Assembly (NCBI GenBank): GCA_964247085.1
Contig: CAXTSX010000003.1
Location: 1 to 64,000 of the forward strand
Source of the DNA: JAAFHZ01 sp964247085
Lineage (GTDB): Bacteria; Cyanobacteriota; Cyanobacteriia; Cyanobacteriales; Chamaesiphonaceae
Length of the DNA stretch: 64,000 bases
Direction: 5' to 3'
The stretch's first letter is position 1. Each line of letters opens with the position of its first letter. Positions 24,109 through 32,594 of the stretch are shown piece by piece. A model generated the notes under the pieces. It was not told the DNA's origin, made no database searches, and saw nothing but the letters and a program-made list of their open reading frames with translations. Both the position numbers and the translations under genes were made by a program.

Positions 24109-26281
24109 ATTTGATGAACAACATTTCTTGGTAAGTCGGTAACGGCCAAGCGCTGTCAGCAACTTCTCCTTCCAAAGCATCCACCGACTGCCGCAACTCA
24201 TCCATTGCTGGGCGAATTACCTGGGCGCAGTGCTGCATATGCTCTTCTACTGAGGCAAAATCATGCTGATGAGCAACCGCGCTGAGTTTATCAACTGCTT
24301 TGTTCATCACATTGGTCAGACCAGCAATCTTTTCAGCGCTGCTCTTATCCAACTCAACTCCGACATCTTTCAAGTGTCTGATGGTGTCAGCCAGTTCCGA
24401 TAAGTACTCTATAGCTGCGGGGTAGACAACGGTCTTGGCTAGGCTAGTAGCAATGCGCGATTCTACTTCGATCGATAGAATATACTGCTCAGCATAGGTC
24501 TCAAAGCGGCTGGCCAGTTCCACTGGCGATAATACCCCAGTTTTGCTAAACAGGTCTTGAATATAGCCTTCTTTTAAGACTGGTAGAGCGTCCGCAGTAG
24601 TGCGCAAGTTAGCTAGGCCACGTTCTTCCACAGCCATTTTATGCCATTCGGCTGAATAACCATTGCCATTGAAAATTACGGCATCATGTTTATCCATGAC
24701 TTCCTTCAAGGTTTGATGGACAGCCGTATCGATACTTGCGCCCCCAGACAAGGCACTAGATAGCTTATCAGCCATCCATTCCAGTGAATCAGCTAAGATA
24801 GTATTCATGGCTACCAAAGGACCAGTTACCGACTGATTAGAACCCACTGCTCTAAACTCAAAGCGGTTGCCTGTAAAAGCAAAGGGTGAAGTGCGATTGC
24901 GATCGCCAGCATCCTTCAACAACATCGGCAAAGCATTTACGCCCAAATCCATCGAGCCTCTGCTCTGGGAACCTGTCACATCACCGCGCTTGAGCTGTTG
25001 GAAGACATCATCGATTTGGGAACCTAAATAAATCGACATAATCGCGGGTGGTGCTTCGTTAGCACCCAAGCGATGATCGTTGCCAGCAGTGGCAATTACT
25101 GCCCGCAGTAGTGGTCCATACTTGTGAATACCGCGAATTACGGCTCCGCAAAATACCAAGAATTGCAAGTTAGTATGAGGTTCATCACCGGGATCGAGTA
25201 AATTGCCCTGGGTGGAGTTGCCCACTGACCAATTCACATGTTTACCAGAGCCGTTGATACCAGCAAAGGGTTTTTCATGGAGCAAGCAAGCCATGCCATG
25301 TTTCTTGGCGGTCGCTCGCAGGATGGTCATAATCATCTGCTGATGGTCGGTAGCAACGTTGGCAGCTTCGTGGTACGGTGCAATTTCAAATTGACCAGGG
25401 GCTACTTCGTTGTGTCTGGTTTTAGCCGGAATTCCCAAGCGGTACAGCTGCTCTTCCACATCTTGCATATACACCTGCACCCGTTCTGGAATGACCCCAA
25501 AGTAGTGGTCATCAAACTGCTGACCCTTGGCGGGAGATTTGCCAAATAGAGTACGGCCAGCCAGCATCAAATCAGGGCGGCTAGTCACAAAGCTGGCGTC
25601 TACTAAGAAATACTCTTGCTCAGCACCACAACTGGAGTTGACGGTGGCTACTTCACTGTTACCTAGCAGTTTCAGAACCTTGGCCGCTGCTTTACTCATG
25701 GCCGCATTGGCGCGTAACAGTGGGGTCTTTTTGTCGAGGGCTTCACCGGTCCAAGAGATAAAGACAGTGGGGATGCAGAGAGTAGCACCATTGTCAGTAC
25801 GGATGACGTAGGCTGGACTGCTGACATCCCAAGCAGTGTAGCCCCGCGCCTCAAAGGTCGATCGAATACCACCATTCGGGAAAGATGAGCCGTCTGGTTC
25901 ACCTTGGATTAAAAGTTTGCCCGCAAATTCAGAAATAGCCGTGCCATCGCTTTGCACCGAAATGAAACCATCATGTTTCTCGGCTGTCGCATTGGTCAAA
26001 GGATAAAATACGTGAGCGTAATAAAGTGCGCCCTTAGCCATTGCCCAGTCTTTCATGGCGGAGGCGACAATATCGGCGACGGAGTGGTCGAGTAGCTCGC
26101 CATTCTGGATCGTTTTCTTCAGAGATTTAAAAACATCCTTAGGCAAACGCTCTTGCATTTTAGCTAAGCTAAAAACGTCTGTTGCCCAAATATTAGCCAG
26201 TTTGGCTGGTTTTTTCGGAGGCATCGGTGCTCTCTGGGCGATCTGAGAAATTGCCTGAAGGCGAGACTTATTTCCACTCAT
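24107..26281 (-). CDS. glnN: Glutamine synthetase type III
   Basis: GSIII makes glutamine from glutamate and ammonia. The 724-residue length and the wording EQEYFLVD, CGAEQEY, HNEVAPGQFEIAPY, NGSGKHVNWS and NRTSPFAFTGNRFEFRAVGS identify the class, which is much larger than GSI (about 470 residues). In cyanobacteria glnN is typically induced by nitrogen starvation under NtcA. A consensus NtcA-activated promoter lies upstream here. The gene's end overlaps the large palindrome shared with the DUF1824 gene. No other nitrogen genes are adjacent. Confidence 0.96.
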   Translation of the reverse strand: MSGNKSRLQAISQIAQRAPMPPKKPAKLANIWATDVFSLAKMQERLPKDVFKSLKKTIQNGELLDHSVADIVASAMKDWAMAKGALYYAHVFYPLTNATAEKHDGFISVQSDGTAISEFAGKLLIQGEPDGSSFPNGGIRSTFEARGYTAWDVSSPAYVIRTDNGATLCIPTVFISWTGEALDKKTPLLRANAAMSKAAAKVLKLLGNSEVATVNSSCGAEQEYFLVDASFVTSRPDLMLAGRTLFGKSPAKGQQFDDHYFGVIPERVQVYMQDVEEQLYRLGIPAKTRHNEVAPGQFEIAPYHEAANVATDHQQMIMTILRATAKKHGMACLLHEKPFAGINGSGKHVNWSVGNSTQGNLLDPGDEPHTNLQFLVFCGAVIRGIHKYGPLLRAVIATAGNDHRLGANEAPPAIMSIYLGSQIDDVFQQLKRGDVTGSQSRGSMDLGVNALPMLLKDAGDRNRTSPFAFTGNRFEFRAVGSNQSVTGPLVAMNTILADSLEWMADKLSSALSGGASIDTAVHQTLKEVMDKHDAVIFNGNGYSAEWHKMAVEERGLANLRTTADALPVLKEGYIQDLFSKTGVLSPVELASRFETYAEQYILSIEVESRIATSLAKTVVYPAAIEYLSELADTIRHLKDVGVELDKSSAEKIAGLTNVMNKAVDKLSAVAHQHDFASVEEHMQHCAQVIRPAMDELRQSVDALEGEVADSAWPLPTYQEMLFIK

Positions 26282-26324
26282 TGCTTTATTATTAAATACG
26301 TGTTGATACGTTGACTATGGTTTG

Positions 26325-26367
26325 ATCGTATGGACAATCCAGAACAGCATTCTGTATCTTTTGATAC
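26325..26367 (-). promoter_or_regulatory. NtcA-activated promoter of glnN
   Basis: Read on the reverse strand, GTA-TCAAAAGA-TAC (26354-26367) fits the NtcA site GTA-N8-TAC. It is followed after 23 bases by TACGAT (26325-26330), matching the TAN3T -10 box at the standard distance for class II NtcA promoters. The glnN ATG is 44 bases past the -10. The rest of the 389-base gap (26282-26670) is the divergent dps upstream region, in which I see no further site. Confidence 0.85.
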
Positions 26368-26670
26368 TAAATGTCCTGGCTGAATATTTCTTAACTCTTC
26401 CTTAAGTGTTCCAAAACCAGCTAGGGATGGTAATTCTATTCTGAATTGGACTGTTGGCTGACACTGGTGCAGAATTTAAGGCCGTGTCTAGTTTAGCTAA
26501 TGTAGAGAATTCGGGTAGTTTTGAGATCTTAACAGATTGCATTGCCTGGATCGATCGACCAACTAAATATTCGTGAAACTTGATATTTCGTCTTGCGTTC
26601 AGCGTTATTCATTGCCCTAATTGTTTAAAATTAGAGTATTAAGAATGCGCTACACAATGGAATACAACAT

Positions 26671-27141
26671 ATGAAAATTGATATTGGCATCGATACCGAA
26701 GCTCGTCAAGAGATTGCCGCTGGTTTATCGAAATTGCTAGCGGATACTTACAGTTTGTACCTCAAAACTCACTATTTTCATTGGAATGTTACTGGGCCGA
26801 TGTTTCAGACTCTGCATTTGATGTTTGAGACCCAATATAATGAACTGGCTCTAGCAGTGGATTTAATTGCCGAGCGCATTCGGGCGTTAGGCTTCACAGC
26901 TCCAGGTAGTTACAGTGCTTACGCTCAGCTCACTTCTATTCCGGAAACTACCGATGTCCCGAAGGCTACCGATATGATCCGGCTGTTGGTGGAAGGCCAA
27001 GAAACTGTCTGTCGGACGGCTCGATCGATCTTCCCCCTAGTAGAAAAAGTTAGTGATGAACCAACTGCCGATCTTTTGACTCAGAGATTACAAATTCACG
27101 AAAAAACTGCGTGGATGCTGCGCAGTCTGTTAGATAATTAA
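26671..27141 (+). CDS. dps: Dps family ferritin-like protein
   Basis: Dps proteins form dodecamers that oxidise and store iron and protect DNA. The 156-residue product has the signature THYFHWNVTGPMFQTLH. His37, His49 and Glu53 provide the intersubunit ferroxidase ligands. There is no Lys-rich DNA-binding tail, so a role in iron or peroxide handling is better supported than direct DNA binding. It is divergent from glnN and ends at a strong terminator. Confidence 0.93.
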   Translation: MKIDIGIDTEARQEIAAGLSKLLADTYSLYLKTHYFHWNVTGPMFQTLHLMFETQYNELALAVDLIAERIRALGFTAPGSYSAYAQLTSIPETTDVPKATDMIRLLVEGQETVCRTARSIFPLVEKVSDEPTADLLTQRLQIHEKTAWMLRSLLDN

Positions 27142-27162
27142 GATTCCTTTAGTAATCGATGG

Positions 27163-27195
27163 GAGTGCCTTGGCTGACAAGACACTCTTTTTTTT
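27163..27195 (+). terminator. Rho-independent terminator of dps
   Basis: GAGTG-C-CTTG and CAAG-A-CACTC form a 9-bp stem with one mismatch and a 5-base loop, followed by eight T residues (27188-27195). Its position argues that the next gene starts after it, at 27216. Confidence 0.85.
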
Positions 27196-27215
27196 CGTTT
27201 TATTTTGGTAGTTTT

Positions 27216-27788
27216 ATGGATGAAAATTCTGTCGAAATAGTGTTGGGTGAACTAATAGCCACTGCAAAAATCACCAGCTGGCAGCAGCTCAGCGACCAGG
27301 CGGGGATCTCGATCAAGCGGTTGCGCAAATTGCGGCGGGGTCAGAGCGATCATTTGAAGCTGTCGGAGTTAGTTCAACTGAGTCGATCGCTACAAATTTC
27401 TTTGGGAGAGTTGCTGGAGCAATTAGGCCTTCAATCTAACCCGGAACCAACCAATCCACCAGCGCCCTCTCTGGCCGAATTTCAACTGGCTAGTATTCAA
27501 ACGATCGAATCTTTTTTAACCTATTGGCCAGCCGCCGCTTACCAAGCCCAAATTAATCCGGAATTTCCGGCAAGTAAACTATTGCCGCTGGTGAAGCCGA
27601 TCGATCGCCTACTAGCCACCTGGGATGTTAATCAAATCGCAGCAGTGGGCGCAGTAGTGGCCTTTAATCCGCAGCAGCATCAGGCGATGGTTGGTCAGAT
27701 TCAACCGGGTGAAATGGTGATGATACGCTATCCTGGCTATCAGCAAGGTGACACATTACTGTGGCGCGCTCAGGTCAGTCGATCGTAG
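27216..27788 (+). CDS. Cro/C1-type helix-turn-helix protein
   Basis: I start the gene at the ATG at 27216, because the upstream in-frame start at 27159 would lie inside the dps terminator. The 190-residue protein has an HTH at about 18-60 (SWQQLSDQAGISIKRLRKLRRGQ and LSELVQLSRSLQISLGELLEQL). An unknown C-terminal region of about 100 residues follows, ending with a small beta-rich domain (VGQIQPGEMVMIRYPGY). That tail resembles a nucleotide-exchange-factor-linked or binding domain, but I cannot assign it. acs begins about 120 bases later. Confidence 0.7.
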   Translation: MDENSVEIVLGELIATAKITSWQQLSDQAGISIKRLRKLRRGQSDHLKLSELVQLSRSLQISLGELLEQLGLQSNPEPTNPPAPSLAEFQLASIQTIESFLTYWPAAAYQAQINPEFPASKLLPLVKPIDRLLATWDVNQIAAVGAVVAFNPQQHQAMVGQIQPGEMVMIRYPGYQQGDTLLWRAQVSRS

Positions 27789-27909
27789 ATAATTATTGAG
27801 TCTTTTGTAGAGATTTCTAGACTAGATGTCTAACCAAGGCAGTCGATCGGCAATAATAAAAAGCGTACTGCCTTGCGCCTTGGTGCAGGCTCTCCACACG
27901 CCATTGGTT

Positions 27910-29883
27910 ATGTCAGACACAAATATTGAATCGGTGCTTCACGAAGAACGAGTATTTCCCCCCTCTCCGGAGTTTTCCCAAGGGGCACACATCAAAAGCA
28001 TGGCTGAATACGAAGCACTCTATGCCAAAGCTGCCGCCGATCCGGCTAAATTTTGGGCAGAGTTAGCTCAGCAAGAATTACATTGGTTTAAGCCCTGGGA
28101 TCAAGTCTTGGACTGGAGCAACCCTCCTTTTGCTAAATGGTTTGTGGGTGGTCAGCTGAATATTTCTTACAACTGTCTCGATCGACACCTAGAAACTGAT
28201 CGACGTGATAAACCAGCTTTGATTTGGGAAGGTGAACCGGGCGACACCCGCACTCTAACTTATTTTCAACTGCACCAAGAAGTCTGCCAGATGGCCAATG
28301 TCCTGAAAAAATTGGGTGTGACCAAAGGCGATCGAGTGGGCATCTATATGCCAATGATTCCGGAAGCCGCCATGGCCATGTTGGCCTGTGCCCGGATTGG
28401 GGCAGTACATACCATCGTTTTTGGGGGTTTTAGTGCTGAAGCCTTGCGCGATCGATTGGTAGCTGGGGAAGTCAAGTTAGTAATTACGGCTGATGGTGGT
28501 TGGCGGAAAGATGCGATCGTTCCCCTGAAAGTGCAGGTCGATCAGGCGATTGCCAACAACGCTTGTCCCACCGTTCAAAAAACTCTAGTGGTACAGCGCA
28601 CCAAGCAAGAAACCGCCATGGAAACAGGGCGCGATTATTGGTGGCATGAAGAACAGGCGATCGCCTCCCCCGACTGCCCAGCGGCGGCGATGGATGCTGA
28701 AGACATGCTGTTTATTCTGTACACATCGGGCAGCACTGGTAAACCGAAGGGCGTAGTACATACCACCGGTGGCTACAACCTCTATTCGCACATCACGACT
28801 AAATGGATTTTCGACCTCAAAGATAACGATGTTTATTGGTGTACTGCTGACGTGGGCTGGATTACTGGCCATAGCTACATTGTCTACGGCCCCCTCTCCA
28901 ATGGAGCCACTACAGTGATTTATGAAGGGGCTCCTCGACCCAGCAATCCGGGCTGTTTTTGGGATGTGATCGCTAAGCATAAAGTTACGATCTTCTACAC
29001 CGCACCGACGGCGATTCGAGCTTTCATCAAAATGGGTGAGGAAATTCCGAATACCCGCGATCTGTCTACGCTGCGGCTATTGGGTACCGTCGGTGAACCA
29101 ATTAACCCGGAAGCCTGGATGTGGTATCACCGGGTCATTGGTGGCGGTCGTTGTCCGATCGTCGATACTTGGTGGCAAACTGAAACTGGCGGTATTATGA
29201 TTACGGCCTTACCGGGAGCGATTCCCACCAAACCCGGTTCAGCAACGCGGCCTTTCCCCGGAATTATGGCCGAGGTGGTGGATATGACTGGGCAAAAAGT
29301 ACCTGCTAATACGGGTGGTTATTTGGTGGTCAAGCATCCTTGGCCGGGAATGCTACGGAACGTTTACGGCGACCCCGATCGCTTCCGCAAAACCTATTGG
29401 GAAGAAATTCCACCCCAGGATGGTAAATACCTGTATTTTGCTGGCGATGGCGCTCGTCAGGATGCCGATGGCTATTTCTGGGTAATGGGACGGGTGGATG
29501 ACGTGATCAACGTCTCCGGTCACCGTTTGGGCACGATGGAAGTGGAGTCCGCGCTGGTTTCACATCCGGCTGTGGCCGAAGCGGCAGTAGTGGGCAAGCC
29601 CGATGACCTCAAAGGCGAAGAAATCGTAGCTTTCGTAACCCTAGAGCATACTTTTACGGCTAGTGATGACTTGATCAAAGAGTTGAAACTGCATGTCGGT
29701 AAAGAAATTGGGGCGATCGCCAGACCCGGTGAAATCCGCTTTACGGATGCGCTGCCCAAAACCAGGTCTGGAAAAATCATGCGCCGTTTACTACGATCGC
29801 TAGCCGCTGGCGAAGAAGTGACTGGTGATACTTCCACTTTGGAGGATCGATCGGTACTCGATCGGCTGCGTCAGGATGCCTAG
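27910..29883 (+). CDS. acs: Acetyl-coenzyme A synthetase
   Basis: Acs activates acetate to acetyl-CoA via acetyl-AMP. ANL-family motifs are present: FILYTSGSTGKPKGV, the DTWWQTETGG core and PKTRSGKIMRR, whose Lys is the adenylation residue subject to acetylation control. From the ATG at 27910 the protein has 657 residues, a normal size; an in-frame ATG at 27826 would add 28 residues not typical of the family. The gene ends 2 bases before the convergent methyltransferase gene. Confidence 0.95.
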   Translation: MSDTNIESVLHEERVFPPSPEFSQGAHIKSMAEYEALYAKAAADPAKFWAELAQQELHWFKPWDQVLDWSNPPFAKWFVGGQLNISYNCLDRHLETDRRDKPALIWEGEPGDTRTLTYFQLHQEVCQMANVLKKLGVTKGDRVGIYMPMIPEAAMAMLACARIGAVHTIVFGGFSAEALRDRLVAGEVKLVITADGGWRKDAIVPLKVQVDQAIANNACPTVQKTLVVQRTKQETAMETGRDYWWHEEQAIASPDCPAAAMDAEDMLFILYTSGSTGKPKGVVHTTGGYNLYSHITTKWIFDLKDNDVYWCTADVGWITGHSYIVYGPLSNGATTVIYEGAPRPSNPGCFWDVIAKHKVTIFYTAPTAIRAFIKMGEEIPNTRDLSTLRLLGTVGEPINPEAWMWYHRVIGGGRCPIVDTWWQTETGGIMITALPGAIPTKPGSATRPFPGIMAEVVDMTGQKVPANTGGYLVVKHPWPGMLRNVYGDPDRFRKTYWEEIPPQDGKYLYFAGDGARQDADGYFWVMGRVDDVINVSGHRLGTMEVESALVSHPAVAEAAVVGKPDDLKGEEIVAFVTLEHTFTASDDLIKELKLHVGKEIGAIARPGEIRFTDALPKTRSGKIMRRLLRSLAAGEEVTGDTSTLEDRSVLDRLRQDA

Positions 29884-29885
29884 TA

Positions 29886-30590
29886 CTATTTTTTATTGAA
29901 CTGCACTTGATACATCTGAAATAACTTGCCGGGTTTGGTGGCCGTTACTCGGCCACCAGCCTCTTTAACTAATGCTGTGATTTGCGCCAAGGGCGACAGA
30001 TACACTTCGGCTCCGAGGTACATTTCTAAAATCGACCAGTTCTCCGCCAGTTCAGCGGCTGGATCGATCGCATCAAATACAAATAGTCCGTCCGGCTGGA
30101 GTACTCTTTTGACTTCTTGCAACACTAGTTCCCAATATTCAGGGGGATAGTAGCAGCTAAAGCCAGTGGCTACCACTCGATCGAACATCGCATCTTCATA
30201 CTTTAATTGATGAGCCGCCCCGGATTGCACTCCTTTAAACAGCTTAGAGTTGAGTTGGGACCCCCGAGAATTTAGCGCCGCCTGCGCTACAGTGCTGATT
30301 TCCTGGCCATAGAAATAGGTCTGCCAATCGCGCCAATCGTAGATCAAAAAACTCACGCCGCAACCGATATCTAAGCAGCGGTGATTTTTGCTGAATTTAC
30401 TCAGTTCCCAAAAAGGCGAAGTGGTTTCCAGCGCCAAATCACGACTCACCCATTGCCGAAAGATGGGCATGGCTTCTACTTCGGGGGGCAAATCGAAAGA
30501 TTCTTGGCGAAACTCTCGATCGAATCTTTGTCGGACGCGATCGATGTGGCTAGACCAATCTTGGGGCGGGGAAGGAATGGAGGTATACAT
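29886..30590 (-). CDS. Class I SAM-dependent methyltransferase
   Basis: The 234-residue protein has motif I LDIGCGVSFLIYDW near residue 72. The acidic end of strand 2 is GQEIS, motif II lies in DRVVATGFSCYYPPEYW, and EVKRVLQPDGLFVFDAID is the strand 5 region of the methyltransferase_11 fold. Substrate is not predictable. It is convergent with acs. About 150 bases separate it from the next reverse-strand gene, with no RNA gene seen between. Confidence 0.85.
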   Translation of the reverse strand: MYTSIPSPPQDWSSHIDRVRQRFDREFRQESFDLPPEVEAMPIFRQWVSRDLALETTSPFWELSKFSKNHRCLDIGCGVSFLIYDWRDWQTYFYGQEISTVAQAALNSRGSQLNSKLFKGVQSGAAHQLKYEDAMFDRVVATGFSCYYPPEYWELVLQEVKRVLQPDGLFVFDAIDPAAELAENWSILEMYLGAEVYLSPLAQITALVKEAGGRVTATKPGKLFQMYQVQFNKK

Positions 30591-30737
30591 TAAGTCGGGA
30601 TTCGATCGAATGATCCCTATGGGGTTTTGGATAGAAACAGCTTACGCTATTTGTTGACTGAAATTGATGAGTGTTAATCTTTTCTTTCATTAACATGATT
30701 CGTTATTCTCGATCTCTCTAAATCGATATAACCAAAT

Positions 30738-30953
30738 CTAATAACGGGGCTGGCAATCTTCAAAACTTAGAGATTCACTATCCAAGAATCCGGCAATTGC
30801 CATCTCTAAAACAGCTTCTACCGGATAATCTATTTCCTGTGCCCGTCGCTCAAAAGCCCTACGGATATGATCTGGCAATGCTGCTAACATCATCTTCGCC
30901 GCAACTGGACTTAGATGCTCGATCGTCTCTACTTCAGGACTACTAGACATCAT
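30738..30953 (-). CDS. Small protein paired with a GIY-YIG gene
   Basis: This 71-residue product has no recognised domain. Its centre (IRRAFERRAQEIDYPVEAVLEMAIAGFL) looks like a helix-rich dimer or RHH-like element. Its ATG overlaps the stop of the upstream GIY-YIG gene by 4 bases (ATGA), so the two are translationally coupled. The layout recalls a nuclease with a small partner, but there is no direct evidence of toxin-antitoxin function. Confidence 0.65.
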   Translation of the reverse strand: MMSSSPEVETIEHLSPVAAKMMLAALPDHIRRAFERRAQEIDYPVEAVLEMAIAGFLDSESLSFEDCQPRY

Positions 30954-31321
30954 GACTCATCCCTCATGGGTATACGAATATTGAATGGGGGTTTACTCCA
31001 AATTAGAATAATCCCCTCTAAGTTTGATGATAACGTTCGCCACTGCTGAAAGTCGATCTCATAGGTGGCGATTGCCACATCTTGGTGATGATATTCGGCC
31101 AACCATGACCAAGTGACTGCCTTATGCCCACCCCGAAATCGCTCTTTGATATCTTGAGCCTTGCCAACATAAAGTAAGCCATCGGTACGATGTCGCACTG
31201 CATAAATACCTGGTTTCGTGGTGAGATCTGCAAAACTTCGTGAGATCGCCGCACAATCAGAGAATGGGAGCTTGACTAGAAAATCTAGAATTACTCTTGC
31301 CTGTACTTCAATGTCGGTCAT
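30950..31321 (-). CDS. GIY-YIG domain protein
   Basis: The 123-residue protein contains one GIY-YIG nuclease module at about residues 36-115. It reads PGIYAVRHR...LLYVGKAQDIKERF, with YVG in place of YIG, the conserved Arg in ERF, a Glu in SSNLEGIILI and the final Asn in PPFN. All catalytic positions seem retained. There is no accompanying domain as in UvrC or homing endonucleases, so it is a stand-alone small nuclease of unknown target. It overlaps the following 71-residue gene by 4 bases. Confidence 0.8.
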   Translation of the reverse strand: MTDIEVQARVILDFLVKLPFSDCAAISRSFADLTTKPGIYAVRHRTDGLLYVGKAQDIKERFRGGHKAVTWSWLAEYHHQDVAIATYEIDFQQWRTLSSNLEGIILIWSKPPFNIRIPMRDES

Positions 31322-31465
31322 TTTTCTGTCTGGATACTAACCTACTTCAACCCCAAACCATTGTAATCGATCAAAAATCTAGTATATTTTTTCAGACGTT
31401 TGTGATCGATCGACAACTTTGAGGGCAACCTAGAACAAAACACCATTCGCCACTCAGCTCCTCAG

Positions 31466-31717
31466 ATGAATCACTCAGATCTTCTATACCACCGTCAACG
31501 ATATTCTGGCAAAATCCAGCCACAGAACATGGTATTTAATGCCAATCTGCAAGAATTTTCTCAGAAAGTTAGCTACATCACCGGCTTGGAAACAGCTGGT
31601 AAAATCACACCCGAAGATTCCTATCGCCAAATCAAAAAGCTGTGGAATGAATTAAAAAATAGCAAAAGACAACTAGGAATTGGCGAAAATTCCTCTGCAC
31701 TCGGTGAGATGGAGTGA
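31466..31717 (+). CDS. Conserved small cyanobacterial protein (DUF7219-like)
   Basis: The 83-residue protein reads YHRQRYSGKIQPQNMVFNAN, then LQEFSQKVSYITGLETAGKI and a basic KKLWNELKNSKRQLG helix. I recall this pattern as a widespread small cyanobacterial family of unknown function (DUF7219). It has no signal or membrane segment. It converges with the barstar gene, leaving 9 bases between the stops. Confidence 0.7.
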   Translation: MNHSDLLYHRQRYSGKIQPQNMVFNANLQEFSQKVSYITGLETAGKITPEDSYRQIKKLWNELKNSKRQLGIGENSSALGEME

Positions 31718-31726
31718 TCGGTCAAC

Positions 31727-32161
31727 TTAACTGATTGCTGGCAATTTTAGGACGTATGAGTCGGGGTCTGTTGTTCTGAGCATCACATACACCGCATCTG
31801 CCTCTGCTCTCCAACCAGCGATGGCATCTTGGAGGATTTCGATCAAATTAGGGCTAGTGCATTTTTCCCAGCGATCGAACAACAGCACACAGTGCGTGGC
31901 ATCTTCATCTAGCCAGCTGACATCTTTCAAACAATCGTGGAGAGCGTCCCAATTACCGCCAAAATAATCTGGGAAATTGAGGACTGCGGCAAACTCTTGC
32001 ATTAGTTGAGTTTTGTCGGTCATTTCCGCGCCATCTAAGTAGAACAATTCTCCATCTTGTTCTTGGAGCAGGGCGGCTAACTCTTCTGGAGCCACATCGC
32101 TATCAAGACGATAAATTTGGGGGACAGCTTGTCCGGAGATAATCAAATCAATTGTCGCCAT
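31727..32161 (-). CDS. Barstar family ribonuclease inhibitor
   Basis: The 144-residue protein carries the barstar core FPDYFGGNWDALHDCLKDVSWL near residues 63-84, whose Asp and Trp region plugs the active site of barnase-type RNases. It also has VLLFDRWEKC and the C-terminal DAVYVMLRT strand. It is longer than barstar (90 residues) at the N-terminus. Its ATG overlaps the RNase stop as TAATG, so inhibitor follows toxin in one transcript. It would act in the cytoplasm to neutralise enzyme before export. Confidence 0.88.
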   Translation of the reverse strand: MATIDLIISGQAVPQIYRLDSDVAPEELAALLQEQDGELFYLDGAEMTDKTQLMQEFAAVLNFPDYFGGNWDALHDCLKDVSWLDEDATHCVLLFDRWEKCTSPNLIEILQDAIAGWRAEADAVYVMLRTTDPDSYVLKLPAIS

Positions 32162-32556
32162 TATTCTTGCACCTGTTGAAAAGAGCGATAGTGATCGGGG
32201 GTGTAGTACTTAATATTTTGACCAGAAATGATCCGACGGGCACCGCGATCTCTAGATCCGGGGGTGGGGACTGTGTATTCTCGGTAGGTGCCCAGAGTTA
32301 CTACTGGCAAGCGTCTTTCTCGATTACCAAATACGGTGCCATCTTTGCGATAGGGAAATGGTCCGCCTTGATTAATTAATTTAATCGTTTTCTTAGCTTC
32401 GGCTGGTAAGCGTTGGATGGAAACAACTGGAATAATAGGAGCGGAGATCGATCGATCTAAGGCTTGGACAGATTGGCTACTTAGATCTCCGGCACTGCTT
32501 GTCCAAGTAGCGATCGCTAGCGCCGTTCCTAGCAATAAAGTTTTAAAATTCATCAT
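32161..32556 (-). CDS. Secreted guanyl-specific ribonuclease (barnase/RNase Sa type)
   Basis: The 131-residue precursor has a signal peptide (about 1-22, ending in TSSA). The mature domain follows the RNase Sa/barnase pattern: GGPFPYRKDGTVFGNRE, YREYTV with catalytic Glu93, RGARRI with Arg104 and Arg108, and DHY with His122. All expected active-site residues are present. It cleaves RNA after G (family knowledge). It is coupled to the barstar gene by TAATG. Secretion suggests nutrient scavenging, defence or competition. A hairpin terminator of sat lies just upstream, so the pair has its own promoter. Confidence 0.9.
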   Translation of the reverse strand: MMNFKTLLLGTALAIATWTSSAGDLSSQSVQALDRSISAPIIPVVSIQRLPAEAKKTIKLINQGGPFPYRKDGTVFGNRERRLPVVTLGTYREYTVPTPGSRDRGARRIISGQNIKYYTPDHYRSFQQVQE

Positions 32557-32560
32557 GGCT

Positions 32561-32583
32561 AAAAATCCCCCTGAGCAGGGGGA
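32561..32583 (-). terminator. Rho-independent terminator of sat
   Basis: On the reverse strand CCCCCT-GCTC-AGGGGG is followed by ATTTTT, between the sat stop (32595) and the start of the RNase gene (32556). Because the hairpin ends 5 bases before the RNase ATG, it may also overlap that gene's leader and reduce read-through from sat. Confidence 0.75.
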
Positions 32584-32594
32584 AAGAAGGTAAG

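Noticed and set aside
25238..25811. Forward frames of 94-103 residues inside glnN
   Set aside because: They are antisense to a well conserved enzyme and lack ribosome-binding sites.
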